Assembly (NCBI GenBank): GCA_021229015.1
Contig: CM037778.1
Location: forward strand, 12,496,956 to 12,560,955
DNA: 64,000 nucleotides
Direction: 5' to 3'
DNA from: Solen grandis
Taxonomy: Eukaryota > Mollusca > Bivalvia > Adapedonta > Solenidae
Below the pieces are notes generated by a model that saw only the letters and a list, made by a program, of their open reading frames with translations, searched no databases and was not told the DNA's origin. Positions 11,431 to 22,405 of the stretch are shown here, one piece after another. Positions within the stretch are counted from its first letter, which is position 1. The number at the start of each line of letters is the position of its first letter. A program made the position numbers and the translations under genes.

Positions 11431-11796
11431 GAATGTTTCCCTTTACCATATGGAATTAAAACTTGAAATTTTATTAATGCCTTTCATTTGACATTTAACA
11501 CATTAGAGTGATGCCAAAAGGTGTTTGGCTCGGGCGGGGGCGTTGTGTTTTTCAAACGCATCTTGTTGTTTTATGAAAAGCGTGGCGCTCTCTATGCAGC
11601 GCAAACTCGGGCCTGTAATTAATAATTTATAAAAATACTGTTCAATAAAAGTGTGTGCTTTATACGATATTGTGGACGATACTTCAAACATATATCTTGG
11701 TCACTCTCGAAATTAAGGTTCGTGTTAGATCCGTGTTTATATACCCACATAGTATTTCAGGAAATTACTTAATCTTTGGGAACAGGTCAAATGAAG
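11431..11796. other. Intergenic, nothing recognised
   Basis: No homology-bearing frame or clear repeat. The short frames at 11503-11691 (minus) and 11655-11858 (plus) show no recognisable domain. Confidence 0.5.
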
Positions 11797-11900
11797 TTAG
11801 TCGGTGGTTCTACCCGGATGCCTCCGTGCATTCGGGGTCTTCCTCCACCTGTAATTAGCTGGACGTCGCTATATGACTGAAATACTGTCGTAGCGACGAT
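11797..11900 (+). repeat. SINE-like fragment
   Basis: The segment with CGGATGCCTCCGTGCATTCG, CTGTAATTAGCTGGACGTCG and ATGACTGAAATACTGTCG matches 38843-38945 in the opposite orientation at high identity. A more decayed relative is visible near 54690-54770. The ending, ACTGTCGTAGCGACGATAAA, resembles the 3' ends of molluscan SINEs, which I infer rather than prove. Confidence 0.6.
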
Positions 11901-12449
11901 AAACTCAAATAGTCAAGTCAAATAATGTTACTTTTTTAGTGTTTAACCCAATAAAGAACAAAACTATCAATTATGCCCAAGATATTGGATACAATGACTT
12001 AAGCCTCACAATACACTCACGAGTCAGTGCTACAATAGTGCACGTATTCCAAATATTCGGACGCTATGGTGTTTAACTGAAGCTAGGAAGCCACCTTGAA
12101 GCAAAGCGTTTATTGATCGGTTTGATCAATGATGCATGTATAGACCCCGGAGCGACTTTAAAAATGAATGAATGTCGCATTGTACATAACTCTGGTTTAT
12201 TTTAAAGGCATTGTCTTCAGACCATGTAATTGGCACACTTTTTTTTTGCTACTTTTTTTTAAGGTTTCACTGATCGGAACAAGTGCCATGATACCGTGCG
12301 TTTCAACCAATCCTTCAATCCAAATGTTTATATTAATGATCATGTCAGTTTGGCGTACTTCGTTATATTGTCATATGTATTCCGAACGAAAATAAAATCT
12401 TCGGGCGCCAAACTAAAAATATACAATGGTTTAATACACTAGGTTCATT
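11901..12449. other. Intergenic, nothing recognised
   Basis: No supported gene. The frame at 12168-12395 has a hydrophobic translation without recognisable motifs. Confidence 0.5.
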
Positions 12450-12691
12450 TTAACTCTCTCCCTCATAGAGGACACCATGAAAAGACCTATGCGAACAGCA
12501 TAAAACCAGATCAGCCTGCGAGTAACTCGCAGGCTGATCAGGTTTTATGCTGTTCGCTGCTCCTCAGTGGTCTTGAAATGAGGATTATGTAAATAAATTT
12601 GGTAAGGTTTAACTGTGGTTTTCTGCAGATCAGGCTTTATGTGATACCTATTGAGTGCGTCAAAATGAGTCTATATGAGGGAAAGGGTTAA
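12450..12691 (+). mobile_element. 242-bp palindromic TTAA MITE, copy A
   Basis: TTAA at both ends (12450-12453 and 12688-12691) flanks terminal repeats of the form CYCTYTCCCTCATA against TATGAGGGAAAGGG. TTAA target duplications with ends starting CCC are the hallmark of the piggyBac superfamily, so this is a likely piggyBac-type MITE. It contains a 33-bp-arm palindrome (12491-12557). The same 242-bp element occurs inverted at 19507-19748. No transposase is present in the window. Confidence 0.8.
12491..12557. repeat. Near-perfect 67-bp palindrome in MITE
   Basis: Arms 12491-12523 and 12525-12557 pair over 33 bp with one mismatch and a one-base centre. The arms start GCGAACAGCATAAAACC and meet at GCGAGT-A-ACTCGC. 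The partner MITE has the same palindrome near 19646-19712 with other mismatches. Confidence 0.85.
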
Positions 12692-12936
12692 TGATATTTG
12701 AATGACGTGGTCGGGGCACAACCCTCCTGTAACTAGGCTTTGCAGGGTGTGTAATTCCATTTTTTGTGTCGATGGAAGATTTTATTCCAAACAAAAACGC
12801 GAGCACGATTTCTAGTGATTATCCGCGTTCGATAATGATTGACAGATTGATTAAATCTTCTCGTTGCCACATGATACTTTCTCGTTTCCCCGTGATCTTT
12901 TCTCGTTCACAAAGGAAAAGAATCTCGTTCTCTCAA

Positions 12937-13500
12937 ACAAGAGGGCCGTGATGGCCCTGAATCGCTCACCTGATTATAAATGAGCAACATATGTTGGATT
13001 TTTCATATGGACCTACTTTTTAATCCCACATGACCCAAAGTCGAACTTATCCAAGATATTATGGAAACAGACATTCCGACCAAGTTTCTTGAAGATTTGG
13101 CCAAAAATGTGGCCTCAAGAGTGTTAACAAGGTTTTTCTAAGATTTGACCTCATGACCTACTTTTTGACCCCACCATGACCCAAATTCGAACTTGTCTAA
13201 GATTTTATGGAAATAAACATTCTGACCAAGTTTCATGAAGATTAGGCCAAAAATGTGGCCTCTAGAGTGTTTACAAGGTTTTTATAAGATTTGACCTCGT
13301 GTCCTACTTTTTGACCCCACAGGACCCAAATTCGAACTTGTCCAAGATTTTATAGAGACAAACATTCTAATTATGTTTCATGAAGATTGGGCCAAAAATA
13401 TGGCCTCTAGAGTGTTAACAAGCCAAATTGTTGACGACGCACGACGGACGACGAACGCCGGACGAAGGGCTATCACAAAAGCTCACCTTGAGCACGTTGC
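12937..13500 (+). mobile_element. Hairpin-capped element, short copy
   Basis: Begins ACAAGA with hairpin AGGGCCGTGATGGCCCT and subterminal GCTCACCTGA. Three core units of about 145 bp follow (CTACTTTTTGACCCCAC and GTGGCCTCTAGAGTG blocks). A GACGACG-rich tract (13432-13465) leads to GCTCACCTTGAGCACGTTG. The second arm of the 3' hairpin is missing, so the copy is truncated or decayed at 13500. Confidence 0.8.
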
Positions 13501-15888
13501 ATTACGGTCACCAGGTCTATGTATATAGGGTATAAAAAATAAAGGAAAGAATCTATACCTGATTAAAATTACTGTATAAATCATATCGATACCCCTAGAT
13601 CTTTGGTACTTTAAAAATGTCAATTATATTTTCCTTCAGGGTGCAATAATACGAATTTGAGATTTTAAGTTGATATAATATTTCTAAATGTATGTTATTG
13701 TAGAATATATCGGATAATGATCAAAATGATTACAAATGTACTTAATAACTCAGTAGATATGATATTTTATGGAATACATTTACATGTATTTACTTTCAAC
13801 TAGAAAATCAAATCAATATGTGATCCATCACATTGTAATATTTTCCTGGACATTTGCCAATAATCATGATACATGTTTAGTCTAAAAGATACATAGGTTT
13901 CTGGTGCAGATGAAATGCAGGATTTATTTTAAAGACATGCCATAGATTGGTTATGTCGCTATCTTATAATCAAATTAGAATGTCTTCGTAATTTATATTG
14001 ATATCCAGTTGGGCTCTGACAGAATCATCTGGTTTGTGTGACGATAGTGTTGATGAGGGAGAGAGAGAGAGAGACTGCATAGAGACTGGACGTTATAAAT
14101 CCCTCGTTTCTTGCTGAATAAGCATGATCTAAATCTGCTGGCGCCCCACTCTGAGAACACATTCCAAAATTATTAACATCGTGCATTCAGCAGAAGAAGA
14201 AATATCACATATTGAATACAAAAAGGCATGTATTGCTAACCGTGCTGAAACTGCAGACAGAAAACTCTAATGAAATAACAGTGCGTGTACATATACCGAA
14301 CAATAGAGAGACAGTTTTGTAAGAGCAAACAAGCAGAGAATCAATGGTTCTGTTGATAAACATGATTACCATTTTTATATCAAATATCGGCGAGACGTCG
14401 GCTGATTTGATAAACTACTATGTTCGTTCCTGGTGCCCGAATGTCTAGAGCTAGTTTGACACTGGCATTCATTTTGAGATGGAACGACAATATGATTATA
14501 GTATTATTTATTTATCAGATTTTGCTAATACATGCAGATGGAATTAAAGGGCGTTTACAGGCTCATATCATAAAAGCGTATACATTTATATGGGGGCTTT
14601 GGCGGATTCCCAACAGTGAACGGAAGAATATTATTACGCTGAAGTTCATTACATCATAGTCTTTCGTAATTTTGAATCAATACTAGACAAAAGTAATCCT
14701 TTCGGGGTTAATTTAGAGCATCTGATCAGAAAACTGTTGTTCATCCTGCATAAAATTAAATATAAATATCTATATTCTTTGCTAATAAAACCTCCAGAGA
14801 TTGGTGCTGAATTACCCAATCGTAACTATTCGGCCATATCCGTCGGTGCACAGATCCATTTCGTAGAAATGAGCGAGGTGTTCCGAATGCTGAATTACAA
14901 ACTATTGCTGCCTTTGACGGAGAAGGTAAAATCACAGCAAAAAAAATAAAAAAAATGGCAATAAATCACTGATTCACAAAATTTATCAATATATATGATT
15001 AACTGAAGGTCCTTTTCTTTCTCTCTTTTTTTACATGGAGCCAATTTGATTCTCTGTGGTTGTTCAAGTGATTCTATCTGTACGGACTATATAGCGTTCA
15101 TCTGGAATATGTCTGAATTTTGATAATCAGAACGATATCGCATATTTGTGAGTCTGATATTCATATGTCAGCAAAAATCGACATAACAACAGTAAAACAA
15201 TGTTGGAAACGTTCTTCATGGTTCAAATAGGTGCGTTTTAAATAGGCTTTTGCTACTGAATAAGGCAAGAACTCTATACTAAAATAATGTCAGCAGTAAG
15301 AAAACTGACACAGACGACATTTAAGCAGGTACTATCCAGCTCACCGGATAATCCATGCATGCCTCGCCAGGATTTTAAAACTGGATATAGGACAGACGGA
15401 CAGTTATCAAGTATCTATTTTAATAAATTGATAACAAACAACAACAACAACTGAAGCCCTCAAACAGTGAGTCTTGTTAACTCTATGTATATTACCCGGA
15501 TACAGTTTCTTTCATAAAAAAGAACATGTAAGCAATACATGTAAAACTGAGAGCATGCCATGTTTATAGAAGAAGTGAGAAGAAGCAACTTTTTTCCCCC
15601 AAAACTTTGATGTAAGTAAGTTTTGCATTGACCCCAACCTTATTTTCAGTCCTCAGGGAATTTCCAAGTTGTTTCATCGTGTTCAAATGTGTTTAAAGAC
15701 AATATAGTTTCATTGTTATAGGGCAAAGTGTCAAAACAAATCGAAATCTGTGATTAATAGTTTATTTTCTTCACATTCTTTCAAAAGGGTTTATATTCCT
15801 ATAATGTACCATCAATGTCGGATTTATGACAGGTATCATGATATTACATAAACACAGGTATAATCACACTCTATCTGTATATGTTACA
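13501..15888. other. Intergenic, no gene recognised
   Basis: AT-rich DNA with a short (GA)n run at 14055-14075. Short frames at 14420-14659 and 14737-14949 carry no motif I recognise and lack splice or promoter context that would support them. Confidence 0.5.
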
Positions 15889-15990
15889 GTTGAACCTGTA
15901 TTAGCGGCCTTAAGGAATTTAACCGCTGTTAAGCGGTCACTTTCTCTTGTTCAAAACTGACTGACCGCTAAAGACAGGTTGACTATAAAT
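15889..15990 (-). mobile_element. Fragment of the AAGCGGTC MITE family
   Basis: ACAGTTGAACCTGTATTAGC matches the reverse complement of the right end of 9471-9656. Inverted GACCGCT motifs follow inside. It appears to be a partial copy. Confidence 0.55.
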
Positions 15991-16846
15991 TTTATAACTG
16001 ATCAATTGATTACGCGTCAATTAAAAGCCATGTTACCTGATGTACTATTTAGGTCATATTTGAAAATATGCTGTTTGCCAAATTCCGACCGACTTAACAG
16101 AACAGCTAGCGACTCACATTCTTTTTAGCCCCAGACCGACGATTGTTTGTTCTTCAGTTTGCCGATTTCGCCTTTTCCGTCAATTTCCCTTATTCCACTC
16201 TTTCCGATATTTTCATGACACTTTCAAACGCATGTCTCCCGCAGTTTTTGTTTAAACATGTTAACAAAATAATGTCTGATGAATCAAATAAAGACTTAAG
16301 TAAGCATATGTCTACCTTCTCATTTTGAAGGCCATTCAGATTGGCCTTTTTCAGAGTTAAAAAAGCAAAGCAAAAAAAAAAAAAAGAAAAAAAAAGGCCT
16401 ACTTACCCACCTAAAAAAGGCAAACAAACATATTTTGAATAATTGCCTCATGTATACTATTCACTGTGCCAACTGACTTATGAAATGAATTTCTTCATGC
16501 ATTCTGCTTCGTATTATTCTGTATACTTGCATTCTACGATGTATATTCTATCAAATGAAACGGTTGGGAAGATAAACGGAAATATTGACTTAAACCAGCA
16601 ACAAAGGATAACATCGTATTTGAAATCAGACTGAAGTCGGATGGAAGTTCCATCTTATGTATGTGCTTTGCGACAGACAAGATGATTAATGGCCGGAGAA
16701 AGAGCCGTATTTACGTAGACAGTGATTGAATCTTTTGCCAGAAAGCTTCAGGCGCTTAGACAATTAACCTTGGATCGACAAATCACAACTATGGGAACAT
16801 GCACGAATCTTTGGCATGTCACGTAAGGAAAAATATTGTTCTGTGT

Positions 16847-16891
<45 letters not shown>

Positions 16892-19120
16892 TCGACCGTT
16901 GGAGAAGGGACATTTGATAACACTGTTACCCACATAGTGAGGACAGGTACTGGAATGTGGGGACATTCCATATGTCCCAACACTTACGGTTGATATTTTT
17001 TTAATGCACGTTATGTGTTTCAAATAAATTTCTATTTTCCTGTGTGTGGGGTCTAATGTCTCCAGAATGAATTATCTCACTCTCAAGACTGTGGTTTGTA
17101 TTTAACCAATGACGCGTTCGCGGTAATATCATTCAGAACATCTCGACCTTTTCCTAGCGAAAATAGGCGAGATGTTCCGAATGAGGTGAGACTTGGTTCC
17201 AACCCCAGGAAATATCGTACCCGGTAATAATGTGACTAATTAACCATTTTTTTTTCGAATTTTCCTGTAATTTTTCAATAGTTCTTTCTGCAGCAGTTAA
17301 ATGATGGACATATTTGATACGTTCATAATTTGATGTGCATTATTAAAGCAGAAGTGATTTGAGACGGCTTTAAGGGAGGGCGAATTTGAGAGGGGGCGAA
17401 TCCTAAGTGTCATGGCGTCCAAAGGCGATCTGTAGAATGTCGTCATGCTATCAAAGAAATTTTTATCTTTTTTAAATACATTTGTTAAAATGATAGATGT
17501 AAATAGATAACTCATTGCTTCATTCTGTACATAGTAAACCCAATAGTACATTGAAATGGTATTCGTATTGCAATAGTTATGGCTATTATGTTGTCCTGTC
17601 TCCTGGAAGGAGGCTTTTGGGAATCTCTCCCTTGATAATTATTGTAAATAATTTTAAATCAAATGATAAAAAATGATTTATTGAATACATGATCTCTGTA
17701 TAATGTATTGACCCTGGGCAAAAACTAAAATGTCTGTTTTCCCTCCCACTACTGATCTGAAAAAAAGGCCTGACTCAAATATTTTATTGCAATCCTGAAA
17801 TGCCTTTTTTTTTCGTCGGTGAAAGATATGAAAAGCTTGATCGATTGTATGTTTCTTCTACACTTGAAAGAAATCAAACAACCACTAACACAATTCTAAC
17901 TCATTTAAGTTCTGATTAGCGGCAAGTCAAAGAAGTGAGAAAAGGAAAATTGGACTTCAAATGGCAAAGTTTCACACCTTTGAACTTTACTGCTGCAGTA
18001 TGTTTCTTCCTGTGTGTAGATCTAGAGTGGTGATGTCACACAAGGTCAATCTGAAAATAGTTGAGGAGGCACAGAGGGGTGTAATTGGTGACACTTTCGC
18101 AAGCACTCAAGAATAGATAACTGACAACATTTTACCCCAAAATTATTACACAAATTTGGTCAAATCTACTCATCCTGTTGATACAGCGTTTCCTCTTTAA
18201 TTGACAATATTGCGCCTTAGTGATGTTTAGTTTATGACTTTATAAGCAGATAAGAATGTGTTACACTCTGACCCCCACAATTCATGAGAGTGATGTTTTG
18301 GAATTGTGATTGAAAACAACTTCCGGAATGGAATAAGCATAACAAAAGCTGGTTAGAAACGCACACTAATTATTTAAATCGTGTGTTTCTTTTTATTTGT
18401 CATATAAACACATTTATGAGAAATATTAAACAATATCAAACAATATTCGTTTAAAATTGCTAGAACTTACAATTAATTGTCCAATGGCAGAAAGGGAATA
18501 ACAGTTTAGGCCTGACAATGTGTTAAACATCTGAAAGAAAACTTAACTTTCTATACCGAAGAAGTCATTTTTAATCCCCAGTGACCACTGCCAGTTATTT
18601 TTGAACAATGAATCTATGATTATACAGTATATGCATAACTAAAACTGATATAAACATGTTTAGCCAACATAAAAATTATGCTAATAATTAAGCTTGCAAG
18701 TTTAGCTATTATATATATATATACTGTTTGAAATGTTCGAATGAAAAAAAAAACAACAAAAAAAATAAATATTTTTCCTTCTACCCAACCTTACCCTTCT
18801 TTATTGATTAAAGATAATAATTATAGAAAACTAAAGTTAACATGAGAGAAAAAAGGGCATTTACATTGATTTGAAGATTTATCATTTGCTTTGCATATCA
18901 GTCAAGAATTTCCATGGCAATTCCTTCTTGAACCAAAGGTTATATAGAATTGAAATACTCAATTCTTTATTTACATGAAACTGCAGTAAAATATTGACTG
19001 AAAAAAAAGAATGGACCCTTACAATTATCTTAAAGGACCCTTGTTTGGGAAAATCCTGCATACCTTGAAACCATGGACCCCTGAAACTTAAGCATGATGT
19101 AAAGCCCTGCGCTGAGCAGG
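15991..19120. other. Intergenic, no gene recognised
   Basis: Contains a (GA)n microsatellite at 16846-16887, a poly(A)-rich run near 16372-16395 and a short cruciform at 17130-17183. Open frames across the GA repeat on both strands are repeat translations. No homology-bearing frame seen. Confidence 0.5.
17130..17183. repeat. Short cruciform
   Basis: CATTCAGAACATCTCG (17130-17145) pairs with CGAGATGTTCCGAATG (17168-17183) with one mismatch across 16 bp; the 22-nt loop is itself partly self-complementary. Function unknown. Confidence 0.6.
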
Positions 19121-19330
19121 TATGTTAGACATCACTGTCTGTTTGTGTGTCAGCAACTTTAACATTGGCCATAACTTGAAAACTATAAAAGGTATTGACT
19201 TGTAACTTCATATATGAATACAACGCGACTAGGAGAAGTGCAGTGACTAAGAACCAAAATCTACCTGACCCATTATTTTTAATTATCTCCCTCTTTAATT
19301 TTTATTTTTCTATTTTTAACAAGAGCATAA
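19121..19330 (+). repeat. Fragment of the 10786-11430 tandem family
   Basis: The blocks AAAGGTATTGACTTGTAACT, AAGTGCAGTGACTAAGAACC and CTACCTGACCCATTATTTTT repeat the unit order of 10786-11430. Confidence 0.55.
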
Positions 19331-19506
19331 CTCATGAATGGCTTTTAATTGGCATTAATTCTTTACTTTCTATCATATAATGCACATTAATTCATTATTA
19401 GAGGCAAAAATCATATCAGGAGTAGATGTTATTTGTGTGTCTTTATAAATTGTGGTATAGATACACTAGATTGATATTCTGTACTCTAAAAGGATCACAG
19501 CTCAGA

Positions 19507-19748
19507 TTAACCCTTTCCCTCATATAGACACATTTTGACGCACTCAGTAGGTACCACATAAAGCCTGATCTGCAGAAAATCACAGTTAAACCTTACCAAA
19601 TTTAATTACAAAATCCTCATTTCCAGACCACTGAGGAGCAGCGAACAGCATAAAACCTGAATAGCCTGCGAGTTACTCGCAGGCTGATCTGATTTTATGC
19701 TGTTCGCATAGGTCTTTTTATGATGTCCTCTATGAGGGAAAGGGTTAA
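19507..19748 (-). mobile_element. 242-bp palindromic TTAA MITE, copy B
   Basis: TTAA at 19507-19510 and 19745-19748 flanks CCCTTTCCCTCATATAG and TATGAGGGAAAGGG. It has the same length as 12450-12691 and is its reverse complement apart from scattered changes, including the long central palindrome (CCTGCGAGTTACTCGCAGG core). Confidence 0.85.
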
Positions 19749-20207
19749 TAATTTTATAGGGCTTTCAATGGGGTTTAAGAGGAATATTTTTACCATTTTT
19801 GAAAAACTGGAGTAATCTGTGAAGAATGTTTATTTTATCATTACTTGAAGTCTATTGATTTGGAAGTTCTTTGCAATGTAATATGAAATAGTTTGTTAAA
19901 ATCATAAATAGTGTCACCATTAAAGGACAGTCTTGCCAAACATCTTTTTAAAGTTGATAACTTATCAAAAATTTATAGACTTAAATGTTTATCATATAGT
20001 TCTTGTAGATCGTCCCCTACAGTTCAGCCTGAGGACACTAAAGTCCTCAGTTGACGTGTGTCGCCACGAGGAGGCACTGTATAGGGCTTGACCATAGAGA
20101 GGCTATATACTGGCAGGGGAGACTGATGTTCCTTTTTCACCAGAAACTGGCTAGCCAGCGATGGAGTCTGAAGAACACCACACTAGACGCGTCACATGGC
20201 CCATTTT

Positions 20208-20241
<34 letters not shown>

Positions 20242-20455
20242 GCACAGAAACTGGGGGACGTTATCAATCGAAATTGATATCTGTGAACCCGAATCACAGA
20301 GAACTCTTGAACTTTTATTTCTGGACATTGTGTGCCACTTTTTCAGACATTGGCAGGTCTATTACGAATAAGCTGAAGAGGATACATATATAATTATGAA
20401 AACAAAACAAAAAAAAGGAAAAAAAGATAGGAAATAAAAATAACAGTTAAATAAA
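19749..20455. other. Intergenic with (AC)n microsatellite
   Basis: (AC)n occupies 20209-20239; the open frames over it on both strands are artefacts. A purine-rich tract runs into the element starting at 20456. Nothing else recognised. Confidence 0.55.
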
Positions 20456-21588
20456 ACAAGAACTGTCAGAGGACAGCACGCTCGACTATTCAAAATGCTT
20501 GTTGGTAAATCAAATGAAATCTATTTCAATTCTTGCCCTTCACATACCCTGTACATAATAATAGTCAAAAATGATAAACCTTGATAGTCTGATACCCCTT
20601 ATTATTTTTATGATGTCTAAAATCAATCTCATGCCTAGTTACTGAGACATAAGCACAATAACACTGTGCATGCAAAACTTTAACCAAAAATCCAAGTTAG
20701 AAAAGGGCCATATTTGCATAAAATTCAGTCCAAAAGTTATTCTCCTTTGTTTTCTGATGCCCCTGAAGACACTCCTTACCTTTCTAGTCAATTCCACAAG
20801 CAATTTCTGAAATATAAGCTGGATAGTAGCTTGAATGCAAAAATTTAACCAAAATTTTAAGTTAAAAGGGGGTCATAATTTTTAATATATTCCATCAAGT
20901 GTTATCATCCTTTATGGTATGATACCCCTAAACATATTAAAGACATTTCAAATCAATTCCATGCCTGGACTCTGAGATATAAGCATGAAAGTACCTTGCA
21001 TGCAAAACTTTAACCAAAATTTCTAAGTTAAAAAGGGGGCCATAACTTGTAATATATTCCATCAAAAGTTACCTACCTTGATAGTATGATACTCCTAAAC
21101 ATATTAAAGATATTTCAAATCAATCCCATGCCCGGATACTGAGATATAAGCATGAAAGTAACTTGCATGCAAAGCTTTAACCAAAATTTCTAAGTTAAAA
21201 AGGGGCCATAATTTGTAATATATTCCATCAAGAGTTATCTACCTTGGTTGTCTGATGCCCCTAAACATATTCATAAACTTTCAAGTCAATACCATGAATG
21301 GTTATTGAGATACAAACTAGATAGTAGCTTGCACAAAAAAACTTTAACCAAATTTTCTAAGTTAAAAAGGGGCCATAATTCATATTAAATTCAGTCAAGA
21401 GTTATCTACCTTGGTTGTCTAATGCCCCTAAACATATTTATAAACTTTCAAGTCAATACCATAAATGGTTATTGAGATATAAGATTGATAGTAACTTGCA
21501 CGCAAAACATTAACCAAAAGCTGCAACGCCAACGCCGACGCCAGGGCGACTACAATAGCTCTCATATTCTTCGAATAGTCGAGCTAAA
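20456..21588 (+). mobile_element. Hairpin-capped element, family 2
   Basis: The 5' end is ACAAGA plus hairpin CTGTCAGAGGACAG (20463-20476), then the subterminal repeat GCTCGACTATTC (20480-20491). This is perfectly inverted at the 3' end as GAATAGTCGAGC (21573-21584), followed by TAAAAA. The core has about five tandem units of roughly 155 bp with TTTAACCAAAATTTCTAAG and AAAAGGGGCCATAATT. A CGCCAACGCCGACGCCAGG tract precedes the 3' terminus. The core is unrelated in sequence to family 1 (6388-7530) but the architecture is the same. Non-coding. Confidence 0.8.
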
Positions 21589-21960
21589 AAAAGGGAAGGA
21601 AGATGGTGAAAACGAAAAGAAGTAGATGAAGAAGAAGTAATAGTAGTAGCAGTAGAAAGAATAATGATATGATATGTAACAGCAATAATAGTAGTAAAAG
21701 TAGAGGAAGAGGATGATAATGAATAGTTGTATTAGTGGTAGTAGAAAGCAAAAGAAGAATAAAACGTTGAAAGGTAACAACGGTAGAGGTAATTAGCGTA
21801 GAGGAAGATGATGATAATGAATAGTAGTTGTAGTAGTAGTTGTTGTTGTTATTGTTGTTGTTGTTGAAGAACATGTTGTTGAAGAACATAGGAGAAGAAT
21901 AAGATGATAATATGTAACAGAAGTAGTACTAATAAGAGTAGAGGAATAATACTAGAGCAC
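21589..21960. repeat. Trinucleotide-rich low-complexity tract
   Basis: Purine-rich GTA/GAA/GAT repeats with a (GTT)n run near 21836-21865. A loose higher-order unit (ATATGTAACAG, GTAGAGGAAGATGATGATAA, TGAATAGTAG) recurs about three times, and again at 27867-28010. Both tracts lie directly after a GAGCTAA-type 3' terminus. Poly-Y/poly-F translations here are not genes. 21961-22299 holds nothing recognised. Confidence 0.75.
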
Positions 21961-22405
21961 CGCAAAGCGGATACAAGCGTTCATCTACTTTTTATTTATT
22001 TTATGTAACACTAAAAAATTATCTTGTCCCATGAAGTTAGACACTTAAATTATTATATTTCCAGATATATGTGTTGCAAAAAGCAAAACATGCCTACGGG
22101 TGGAATAAATAGATTATCCTCTGTTTGAATTACATGTACCTGTCAACAATGCTTCTTTAATTGAAATATGGGAAGAGGTGTAAAATATAGTAACTTAGAA
22201 AATTAAAATAAAGGTGTGTCTCAATCTTAGTGTAGTATCCACAAGCCAAACCAATTGTAGCAGAGTTACCATTCTTATTCATTTGTCAGTCGCTCACTCT
22301 TCTTCTTCTTCTTCTTCTTCCGTTTACTGCCCACATTCAACATATTGAATATACTGGCAAGGAACGCGCATGGTTAAAAACAGGATAAAAACAGTGGTTA
22401 GTGAT

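Noticed and set aside
12450..12691. Rho-independent terminator or small RNA gene because of the strong hairpin
   Set aside because: The TTAA ends, terminal repeats and a second inverted copy show it is a MITE.
16748..17023. Serine/leucine-repeat protein over the GA microsatellite
   Set aside because: It is a microsatellite translation, open on both strands.
21562..21889. Poly-Tyr/poly-Asn frames
   Set aside because: They are translations of trinucleotide low-complexity DNA with no other support.
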